A DNA stretch of 64,000 nt. Source: Bacillota bacterium. Its GTDB lineage: Bacteria; Bacillota; Clostridia; Christensenellales; UMGS416. Position numbers and translations under genes: made by a program. The DNA lies in NCBI GenBank assembly GCA_023410875.1, contig JAEYPH010000062.1, positions 1 to 64,000 on the forward strand. The letters are read 5' to 3'. Of the stretch, positions 35,306 to 41,785 are shown piece by piece. Each line of letters begins with the position of its first letter. Position 1 is the stretch's first letter. Below the pieces are notes generated by a model. It made no database searches. It saw only the letters and a program-made list of their open reading frames with translations, and was not told the origin of the DNA.

Positions 35306-35857
35306 GTGGACAGCCTGAACAGCATCATTGCGGAAAATCTCAAGCGTTTACGGGAAGAGCGCAAGCTGAGCCTGGATACGCTGGCGCGTATGAGCGGCGT
35401 CAGCAAGAGCATGCTGGGCCAGATCGAGCGCGGCGAGGTCAACCCGACGGTGGCCACCGTGTGGAAGATCGCCAATGGCCTCAAGATCAGCTTCACGGCG
35501 CTGATGAGCCGGCCGGAGCAGGACATTGAGCTCGTGGAGCGCGACCAGGTGCAGCCCTTCGTGGAGGATGACGGCAAGTTCCGCAACTATCCTCTGTTTC
35601 CCTTCGACGAAACCCGACGGTTCGAGATGTATTCGGTGGAAATAGACCCCGGCGGCGCCTTGAGCGCCGAGGGCCACCTGCAGGGCAGCCAGGAGTTTCT
35701 GACCGTGTCGCAAAGCGCGGTCACCGTGCGCGTGGAGGACGTGGACTACGTCGTGCAGCCCGGCAACGCGCTGCGCTTCAAGGCCGACCGGCCCCACAGC
35801 TACCGCAACGACAGCGCGCAGCAGGCGCTGGTCAGCATGATCATCTACTATCCGTGA
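35306..35857 (+). CDS. XRE-family regulator with C-terminal cupin
   Basis: 183 aa from a GTG with GGGAG 7 nt upstream; the frame extends ten codons further. The HTH covers about residues 5-65 (NLKRLREERKLSLDTLARMS, GVSKSMLGQIERGEVNPTV). A cupin-2 domain spans about 100-180 (GSQEFLTVSQSAVTVRVED, YVVQPGNALRFKADRPHSY). The cupin probably senses the exported amino acid. It is divergent from the LysE-type gene, and the GH29 gene follows 14 bp downstream. Confidence 0.9.
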   Translation: MDSLNSIIAENLKRLREERKLSLDTLARMSGVSKSMLGQIERGEVNPTVATVWKIANGLKISFTALMSRPEQDIELVERDQVQPFVEDDGKFRNYPLFPFDETRRFEMYSVEIDPGGALSAEGHLQGSQEFLTVSQSAVTVRVEDVDYVVQPGNALRFKADRPHSYRNDSAQQALVSMIIYYP

Positions 35858-35871
35858 CAGGAGTGTGGCCC

Positions 35872-37224
35872 ATGAGCAACGAACATTTCCCGGAAATCCT
35901 TGAGAGCGCCCTAGCTGTGCGCCCCTCGCCGCGGCAGCTGGCGTGGCAGCGCATGGAGTTCTACGGCTTTGCCCACTTCGGCGTCAATACGTTCACCAAC
36001 CGCGAATGGGGCCTGGGCGATGAAGACCCGGCGATCTTCAACCCCACGGAGTTCGACGCCCGCCAGTGGGTGCGCGCGTGCAAGAGCGCCGGCATGACCG
36101 GGCTGATCCTCACATGCAAGCACCACGACGGCTTCTGCCTGTGGCCCAGCAAGTATACGGAGCACTCGGTGAAGAACAGCCCCTGGCGCGGCGGCCGCGG
36201 CGACATGGTCGCCGAAGTGGCTGCCGCCTGCCGCGAGGGCGGCCTGCGCTTCGGCGTCTATCTTTCGCCGTGGGACCGCCACGAGCCATCTTATGGCCAC
36301 GGCGACGCGTACAACCGCTACTATCTGAACCAGCTGGAAGAGCTGCTGACCAACTATGGCGACGTGTTCTGCGTGTGGCTGGACGGCGCCTGCGGCGAGG
36401 GAAGCAATGGCAAGCGCCAGATGTACGATTGGGACGCATGGTTCGCGCTGATCCGCCGGCTGCAGCCGGGAGCGGTCATCTCCATCTGCGGGCCGGACGT
36501 GCGCTGGTGCGGCAATGAGGCCGGCCGCTGCCGGCCCAGCGAATGGAGCGTGGTGCCCGCCAGCCTGCGCGACGCCGAGCGGACCGCCGAGAAGAGCCAG
36601 AAGGCCGACGACGGCGCCTTCTCCCGCCGTGTGGACACGACCGACGACGACTTGGGCAGCCGCGAGGCCATTGCCGGGGCGGGGGAGCTGGCTTGGTATC
36701 CCGCCGAGGTCGATACGTCCATCCGCCCCGGCTGGTTCCATCACCCCGAGGAAAACGACAAAGTGCGTACCTGTGACGAGCTGCTGCACATCTATGAGAA
36801 TGCCGTGGGTGGCAACGCCGCGCTGCTGCTGAACATCCCGCCGGACCGGCAGGGGCTGTTCCACGAGGCCGACGTCGCCGTGTTGGCGGAATTGGGTGAC
36901 AGAATCCGGGCAATTTATGGCAGTGATCTGGCTGCTGGCGCAATGCCTGGGCAGGAGACGGAGGAGTTGCTGTTGCCGCAGCCTGTGGTCATCGATACGG
37001 TGATGCTGATGGAGAACGTCGAACAGGGCCAACGGGTGGAATCTTTCACGCTGGATGCGCTTGTCGATGGCGCTTGGCAACAGGTATTCACTGGAACTGT
37101 CATAGGATATAAGAAGATCTGCCGATTTGGGCCGGTGCTGACCGCTGGGCTGCGATTGACGGTCACCCAGGCGCGGGCTTGCCCGCAGATCGCACACATG
37201 AGCGCCCACCGGCACGCTGAGTAG
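35872..37224 (+). CDS. GH29 alpha-L-fucosidase
   Basis: 450 aa from the ATG with AGGAG upstream. It has the GH29 barrel: FAHFGVNTFTNREWGLGDED near residue 32, TCKHHDGFCLWPSKYT, FGVYLSPWDRHEPSYG and the catalytic Asp171 in VFCVWLDGAC. A short C-terminal beta part replaces longer carbohydrate-binding tails. There is no signal peptide, so it probably acts on imported fuco-oligosaccharides, alongside the GH127 enzyme nearby. No sugar transporter genes are close. Confidence 0.92.
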   Translation: MSNEHFPEILESALAVRPSPRQLAWQRMEFYGFAHFGVNTFTNREWGLGDEDPAIFNPTEFDARQWVRACKSAGMTGLILTCKHHDGFCLWPSKYTEHSVKNSPWRGGRGDMVAEVAAACREGGLRFGVYLSPWDRHEPSYGHGDAYNRYYLNQLEELLTNYGDVFCVWLDGACGEGSNGKRQMYDWDAWFALIRRLQPGAVISICGPDVRWCGNEAGRCRPSEWSVVPASLRDAERTAEKSQKADDGAFSRRVDTTDDDLGSREAIAGAGELAWYPAEVDTSIRPGWFHHPEENDKVRTCDELLHIYENAVGGNAALLLNIPPDRQGLFHEADVAVLAELGDRIRAIYGSDLAAGAMPGQETEELLLPQPVVIDTVMLMENVEQGQRVESFTLDALVDGAWQQVFTGTVIGYKKICRFGPVLTAGLRLTVTQARACPQIAHMSAHRHAE

Positions 37225-37236
37225 GGAGGGAACCCA

Positions 37237-37386
37237 ATGGCTCGCATCAACCGCTTGAGCCTGCTGCGCGCGGCGCTCCTGCTGGCGGCCGTCGCGTTCA
37301 TCGCCATCGGCGTGGCGCGCGGCGAGGTGCTGGAGGTGTTCCGTAAGGCCGCGACGCTGTGCCTGCAATGCATCGGCATCGGTTAG
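37237..37386 (+). CDS. CD1871A-family CXXC-containing membrane peptide
   Basis: A 49-aa protein: basic start MARINRLSLLRAA, one membrane segment (about residues 9-26), then GEVLEVFRKAATLCLQCIGIG with the terminal CxxC. GGGAGGG precedes the ATG. Size, position and ending match the small CD1871A family found before NapH-like ferredoxins in Clostridia. The Cys pair may exchange electrons or disulfides with the polyferredoxin gene 10 bp downstream. Confidence 0.85.
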   Translation: MARINRLSLLRAALLLAAVAFIAIGVARGEVLEVFRKAATLCLQCIGIG

Positions 37387-37396
37387 GGGTTCTGCG

Positions 37397-38260
37397 ATGA
37401 ATCGTATCAAGCGCATATGGGTGCAGGCCCTGGCCGCTCTGGCCGCCAACGCCAATCTGGGCGGATTCGCAGATGGCACGATCTATCGGGGAAAAAGCAA
37501 GTCCGTGTGCCTGCCGGGCTTCAACTGCTACAGCTGCCCCGGCGCGCTGGCCGCATGCCCCATCGGTGCGCTGCAGGCGGTGCTGGGCAGCGCCCGTTAT
37601 CAGTTCACGTGGTATGTGCTGGGCACGCTGCTGCTGTTCGGCCTGATCGCCGGGCGGTGGATCTGCGGCTGGCTGTGCCCCTTCGGGCTGTTCCAGGACC
37701 TGCTGCACCGCATCCCCACGCCCAAGTGGAAGGTGCCGCGCCGCCTGCGCTGGCTGCGGTATACCAAATATGTGCTGCTGGCCGTGCCGGTGGTGCTGCT
37801 GCCGATGTTCTTCGTGGGCCCCACGGGCATCGGGGAGCCGTGGTTCTGCAAGGTCATCTGCCCCAACGGCACGATCTTCGGCGCACTGCCGCTGATGGCG
37901 GTCAGCGACGCTCTGCGCCAATCGGTGGGGTTGCTGTTCTTCTGGAAGCTGGGTCTGGCGCTGGCCATCGTGGCGCTGTGCGTGGTGCTGTACCGCTTCT
38001 TCTGCCGTTTTCTGTGCCCGCTGGGGGCCATCTACGGCCTTTTCAACCGCATCGCCTTTGTGCACATGTCCGTGGACCGCCACCGCTGTACCAACTGCCG
38101 GGCCTGCGCCCGCGCCTGCAAGATGGATGTCGAGCCGCACAAAACGCCTAACTCGCCGGAGTGCATCCGCTGCGGTGACTGCCGTAAGGCGTGCCCCCAT
38201 GGGGCGATATCCATGGGAGTGACTGCCGGGGAGAAGAAGAAAGAAGCGCCGACACAATAA
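37397..38260 (+). CDS. membrane polyferredoxin (NapH/MauN-like 4Fe-4S protein)
   Basis: 287 aa with four to five membrane segments. Cys motifs sit at the membrane (CYSCPGALAACPIGAL near residue 44, CGWLCPFG, CRFLCPLG). A C-terminal two-cluster ferredoxin follows: CTNCRACARACKM and CIRCGDCRKACPHGAI. It probably passes electrons between a cytosolic donor and an exported or membrane partner such as the CXXC peptide encoded just before it. The DUF2318 lipoprotein at the window start is a possible functional relative but is 36 kb away. Confidence 0.92.
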   Translation: MNRIKRIWVQALAALAANANLGGFADGTIYRGKSKSVCLPGFNCYSCPGALAACPIGALQAVLGSARYQFTWYVLGTLLLFGLIAGRWICGWLCPFGLFQDLLHRIPTPKWKVPRRLRWLRYTKYVLLAVPVVLLPMFFVGPTGIGEPWFCKVICPNGTIFGALPLMAVSDALRQSVGLLFFWKLGLALAIVALCVVLYRFFCRFLCPLGAIYGLFNRIAFVHMSVDRHRCTNCRACARACKMDVEPHKTPNSPECIRCGDCRKACPHGAISMGVTAGEKKKEAPTQ

Positions 38261-38277
38261 TGTTTATGGAGAACAAC

Positions 38278-38712
38278 ATGATCAAGCATAAGGTATGGGT
38301 GCTTATTCTGGTTATTCTCGCGTTTCTGCTAGGAGTATCGTTATGCTTGGTTGGAATTCTAGTTGTTGTTCATCCCACGAACAGAGTGATTGAAACGTGG
38401 AAACAACCGGATGACATTGCGTACAACGATTTTGGACCATACTATTTATCCGTTGTGGAAAGCAGCCTGGATATAAGCCATTTGCCGTTTGCGGTGGAGA
38501 GACAATACTATTTATACGTAGGAGCCGACAGCGGCAAGCCAGTGTATGGACACGTTATTGACTTCTCTTTTCATCCTGACACATCACATCTCTATGATTT
38601 AGAAGAGTTTATCAAGATGTCAAATGTCACTTGGTCCAGCGAAGGTGTTACATTCGAAGAGGCCTCAGGGCACAAGCTTTATATCCCTAGAAGCATGCTT
38701 AACGCAAGATGA
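38278..38712 (+). CDS. membrane-anchored hypothetical protein
   Basis: 144 aa starting at the ATG with GGAG 7 nt upstream. One N-terminal membrane segment (about residues 5-28) is followed by an extracytoplasmic domain rich in aromatic residues (FAVERQYYLYVGADSGKPVY, HLYDLEEFIKMSNVTWSS). No known domain was recognised. It is AT-rich compared with the genes before it, 17 bp after the polyferredoxin, so perhaps a late addition to the operon. A repeat A copy follows 40 bp after its stop. Confidence 0.7.
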   Translation: MIKHKVWVLILVILAFLLGVSLCLVGILVVVHPTNRVIETWKQPDDIAYNDFGPYYLSVVESSLDISHLPFAVERQYYLYVGADSGKPVYGHVIDFSFHPDTSHLYDLEEFIKMSNVTWSSEGVTFEEASGHKLYIPRSMLNAR

Positions 38713-38751
38713 GCCAGTAGTGAAGGGCTCGATCCTATAATTTGTGAATAA

Positions 38752-38912
38752 AAGGGGCTGTCACACTAGCCACATATTGTCATACTCATACAAAAGATTG
38801 GGCCGAAGGTTTCCAAAGGGCGATCGGAAAGCCCTTTGGTCGCGCCTGGAGGCGCGAAATTTTCCTCGCATTGTATAAAGTATATACTATGTGCTTAGTG
38901 CGACAGGCCCTT
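38752..38912 (+). repeat. dispersed palindromic repeat A, copy with terminal inverted repeats
   Basis: 161 bp. The ends are AAGGGGCTGTCACACT and AGTGCGACAGGCCCTT, inverted repeats matching at 14 of 16 bases. The inner core is GCCGAAGGTTTCCAAAGGGC, then GATCGGAAAGCCCTTTGGTC, then GCGCC/GGCGC hairpin arms. It fills the gap between converging genes and may also end transcription on both strands. Confidence 0.8.
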
Positions 38913-38925
38913 TTGTAAGTGACGC

Positions 38926-39873
38926 TTATTTCAGCCACCTCTCCAGCAACTCCACACCCCGTTGCTCCGCCTCATATGCCCTGAGAATGTTGCCGTGTAG
39001 CGCGTCCAGCAGCTCAGGAGTGGGGAAGGCCGGGTTCAGCCGGACCAGATAGAGCGCAGCCCGCAGTTCGCCCGCGACCTGCGCGTATGCCGCGGCCGCG
39101 GGGGTCAGAGTTGCGTCGCCGGCGGCCACGCCCCGCAGCCAGATGGCCGCGCCCCGGCGCAGCGACGCATAGGTGGCAATGTAATACAACGACGGGAAGC
39201 CTGCTTGGTCGACATTGCGCACGAGGTTGGCCCAGTGGGGGTAGGCGGCCAGGCCGTTTTCATAGTTGGGCCGGTCCTCCCACTCGCGGCCCCGGGCGTG
39301 GTCAACGGCGACTTGTATCGTGCGCCGCGCCAGCTCCGCGGGGGTTGCACCCGAGGGCTTGCCGGGCACCGTGACCGACAAGATCGGGATTTCCCGCTTT
39401 CCCAATTGCGCGTAGGGCAGCGTCTGGCGCTCGTTCCGTATGCTCAGCGTGTCGTAGGCCTGGGCGTCGTCGTCATACCCAATGACGACACCCCACTCGG
39501 GGATGCCGATGTCCCACACGACCGGCGCGACGCCGCTGTCTATGGCCTCCACGATGGCGCGGTGGGCCTGCTCGCAGCGCTCGGCCTCCTGCGCTTCCTC
39601 GTGCCACAGGCGGGAGATGTACGTGCAGTCATAGCCGTTCAGCTCCACGCCGGTCTTCAGCAGGTTGAAATCGAAGATGCTCGTGGCGCTGGGGCAGTTG
39701 GCCTTGGTGTCCACCCAGATGCGAAAGGCGAAGGCGCTGGCGCCGGTGACCGATTCCCGGCTTACGGCGTATCCCGCGTACGTCAGAGACGAGGCCAGCA
39801 TGTGGGTGAAGGAGAAGGGAATCTCGCCGGGTTCAGTGGGCAGCATCGTGAAGTGTTGCAACTGGTTTTTCAT
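38926..39873 (-). CDS. BtrH-like / C39-peptidase-fold hypothetical protein
   Basis: 315 aa from the ATG with AAGGAGG upstream; that start lies inside the AraC gene end (41-bp overlap). The segment VVWDIGIPEWGVVIGYDDDA followed by YDTLSI resembles the second half of a papain-like C39/BtrH fold, and NGYDCTYISRLWHEE precedes it. The rest is helical. BtrH is an acyltransferase for aminoglycoside side chains; I cannot tell whether this relative is catalytic. Probably controlled by, and cotranslated with, the regulator ahead of it. Confidence 0.6.
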   Translation of the reverse strand: MKNQLQHFTMLPTEPGEIPFSFTHMLASSLTYAGYAVSRESVTGASAFAFRIWVDTKANCPSATSIFDFNLLKTGVELNGYDCTYISRLWHEEAQEAERCEQAHRAIVEAIDSGVAPVVWDIGIPEWGVVIGYDDDAQAYDTLSIRNERQTLPYAQLGKREIPILSVTVPGKPSGATPAELARRTIQVAVDHARGREWEDRPNYENGLAAYPHWANLVRNVDQAGFPSLYYIATYASLRRGAAIWLRGVAAGDATLTPAAAAYAQVAGELRAALYLVRLNPAFPTPELLDALHGNILRAYEAEQRGVELLERWLK

Positions 39874-40735
39874 GGTCGGCCTCCTTTTGCTTGATCGGCA
39901 TATAGATTCTCTCAATGAATGTACGGCTCTTCTCGCAGTAGGTCTCAAAGCTGGGCCTTGCTGTGTCCATGCGGTAGGTTGAGTGGGGCAGCCAATGGCC
40001 GATGGCGTGGTCCCACGTGCGGTGGATGGTCTCCACGAAGGTCAGCGCGTCGGCGGGCGGTGTCGCGAAGACGGCATAGAGCCCCGGCGGGATGGGAACC
40101 AGCTCGCTGCCAGGTGGACCGGCCCGGTCGCTCCACAGGCCGCAGACGTAGCGCCAGGAGCCGTCGGCCGCCCTGGGCAGGCTGCATCCCACGTCGTCAT
40201 ACCACCCATCGTTAGGGCAGCCGGGCAGCGTGAGCGCCAGCCCTTGGGCATGATAGCGGTTCCAGAACTGGGGCACCAGGCCATGCCTGGCATCGGTTGG
40301 CACGGCCAGCCCATAGCCGCACACCGTGCCGCCGGGGAAGGCGGCAACTTCCGGGTCAGCGATGGGCATAGGCTCGCTGTGCAGCCGGAAGGGCTCGGTC
40401 ACATGCAGGCTGATGCCGCTGCCCCGGTAGCGCCCGGGCGTGATGCCGTGCTCCGCGGCGAAGGCCCGCAGGAAGGTTTCCGTGGACTCGAACCCCCACC
40501 GGAATGCAATGTCCACCAGCGGCTCCGTGCCGGCGGCGATGTCCGCCCCGGCGCGGGCCAGCCGCCGCTTGCGTACATAGTCCATGGGCGCCAGGCCTGT
40601 CACGCTGTGGAAGATGCGGCAGAAGTGGTAGGGGGAGTAGCCCGCCGCCGCGGCGCAGCGCTCCAGCGTGAGCTCTTGCTGCAGGTGCGCCTCGATGAAG
40701 TCCAGCGCCCGCTGGATGTGCTCCTGATACCGCAT
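39833..40735 (-). CDS. AraC-family regulator with GyrI-like effector domain
   Basis: 300 aa from the ATG with GGAAGGAGAG upstream. Two HTH motifs cover residues 5-105 (HLQQELTLERCAAAAGYSPY, PLVDIAFRWGFESTETFLRA). A GyrI-like small-molecule binding domain follows at about 120-285, ending in HAIGHWLPHSTYRMDTARPS FETY. Such proteins (Rob, MarA-Rob-like, YdeE types) respond to drugs or amphipathic ligands. The 3' end overlaps the BtrH-like gene by 41 bp, a firm sign of a functional pair. Confidence 0.9.
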   Translation of the reverse strand: MRYQEHIQRALDFIEAHLQQELTLERCAAAAGYSPYHFCRIFHSVTGLAPMDYVRKRRLARAGADIAAGTEPLVDIAFRWGFESTETFLRAFAAEHGITPGRYRGSGISLHVTEPFRLHSEPMPIADPEVAAFPGGTVCGYGLAVPTDARHGLVPQFWNRYHAQGLALTLPGCPNDGWYDDVGCSLPRAADGSWRYVCGLWSDRAGPPGSELVPIPPGLYAVFATPPADALTFVETIHRTWDHAIGHWLPHSTYRMDTARPSFETYCEKSRTFIERIYMPIKQKEADHEKPVATLHDAAH

Positions 40736-40805
40736 GCGCCGCTCTCCTTCCCACAGCGGCAGTATATCATGGCTATGTGGGGATATGTTTGACGATTCTT
40801 GCGCA

Positions 40806-40834
40806 TTGTGCGTGCCTGCTGCAGATTGTATAAT
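40806..40834 (+). promoter_or_regulatory. promoter of the GrpB gene
   Basis: TTGTGC and a perfect TATAAT are separated by 17 bp, 45 bp before the start codon. Confidence 0.7.
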
Positions 40835-40878
40835 GGAGCAAACGGACGGCGCGAGCCTCCAGATCAATGCGAGGAACC

Positions 40879-41424
40879 ATGGCAGACCCGATCATCGTGA
40901 CGCCCTATGACGAGCGCTGGCCCGCGGAATTCCAGAAGGTGGGCCAGAGCATCCGTGCGGTGCTGGGGGAGCTAGCGCTGCGCATCGATCACATTGGCTC
41001 CACGGCCATCCCCGGCCTGGCGGCCAAGCCCGTCATCGATGTGCAGGTGTCGCTGAAGTCCTTTGACCAGATCGACGTCATCGCGCTGGGCATGCGCTCC
41101 ATCGGCTTCGCCTTCCGGCCGGACAACCCCGACAAGACGCAGCGATACTTCCGTGAGCTGCCCGGCAACCGGCGCACCCATATCCATATGCGCCGCTCCG
41201 GCAGCTTTCAGGAGGCATTCTCGCTGCTGTTCCGCGACTATCTGCGCCAGCACCCCGAAGACGCCCGCGCCTATGAGGATAACAAATACGAACTCTCGCT
41301 GATCCACAAGGACAACCGCCTGAACTATGTGGACGGCAAGGGGCCGCTGATCTGGCAGATCATCATGCGCGCCAACCGCTGGAGCCAGTCCACGGGCTGG
41401 CACCCAGGCCCCAGCGACGCTTAG
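40879..41424 (+). CDS. GrpB/UPF0157 family protein
   Basis: 181 aa from the second ATG, which has GAGG close upstream. The nucleotidyltransferase-like core is IDHIGSTAIPGLAAKPVIDV, and the later HIHMRRSGSFQEAFSLLFRD is typical of GrpB. Members include CoaE-linked domains and stand-alone proteins of unknown activity. It is followed 17 bp later by a small Cys-rich gene, probably on the same transcript. Confidence 0.9.
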   Translation: MADPIIVTPYDERWPAEFQKVGQSIRAVLGELALRIDHIGSTAIPGLAAKPVIDVQVSLKSFDQIDVIALGMRSIGFAFRPDNPDKTQRYFRELPGNRRTHIHMRRSGSFQEAFSLLFRDYLRQHPEDARAYEDNKYELSLIHKDNRLNYVDGKGPLIWQIIMRANRWSQSTGWHPGPSDA

Positions 41425-41441
41425 AAGAGGAGTATATAAAG

Positions 41442-41603
41442 ATGGAAAAGAAGCAAGAGCAACCGTTGCTTTATGACCCGGCGCAGTGCCCGTGCTCCAA
41501 CGCCAAGTGCGAGCGCAACCGCAACTGCGAGGCGTGCCAAAGTTTCCACCACGCCAGGGGCGGCCTTACCCGGTGCGAGCGCCGGGCGAAGAAGGAAAAC
41601 TAA
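41442..41603 (+). CDS. 53-aa cysteine-rich protein
   Basis: The frame reads MEKKQEQPLLYDPAQCPCSN and continues AKCERNRNCEACQSFHHARG, ending RCERRAKKEN. It has seven Cys and an HH pair, probably a zinc site. AGGAG lies 9 nt before the ATG. I recall many similar short CPC...C...CxxC...HH...C proteins in Clostridia with no known function. It lies 17 bp after the GrpB gene, and repeat A copy 2 starts 5 bp after its stop. Confidence 0.75.
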   Translation: MEKKQEQPLLYDPAQCPCSNAKCERNRNCEACQSFHHARGGLTRCERRAKKEN

Positions 41604-41607
41604 GAGG

Positions 41608-41771
41608 AAAGGGCTGTCGTGTTCGTCACATAACTGCATAATCATTCATAGTAATTGGTGCCGAAGGTTTCCAAAGGGCGATCGGAAAGCCCTTTGGTCG
41701 CGCCAACAGGCGCGAAATCCCTTCCCATTGAATGAATTATGCACTTTATGCGCTTAACGCGGCAGCCCCTT
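41608..41771 (+). repeat. dispersed palindromic repeat A, second copy with terminal inverted repeats
   Basis: 164 bp. The ends AAAGGGCTGTCGTGTT and AACGCGGCAGCCCCTT are inverted at 13 of 16 bases. A second inner pair, TGCATAATCATTCA and TGAATGAATTATGCA, extends the palindrome. The central core is the same as in the copy at 38752. It fills another convergent gap, ahead of the ABC permease stop. Confidence 0.8.
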
Positions 41772-41785
41772 GGTTTTGTTATAAG

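Noticed and set aside
33868..35586. 572-codon frame on the minus strand
   Set aside because: A frame that passes through sfsA, the lysE-type gene in the wrong frame and the XRE-cupin gene. The real exporter is in another frame with family motifs.
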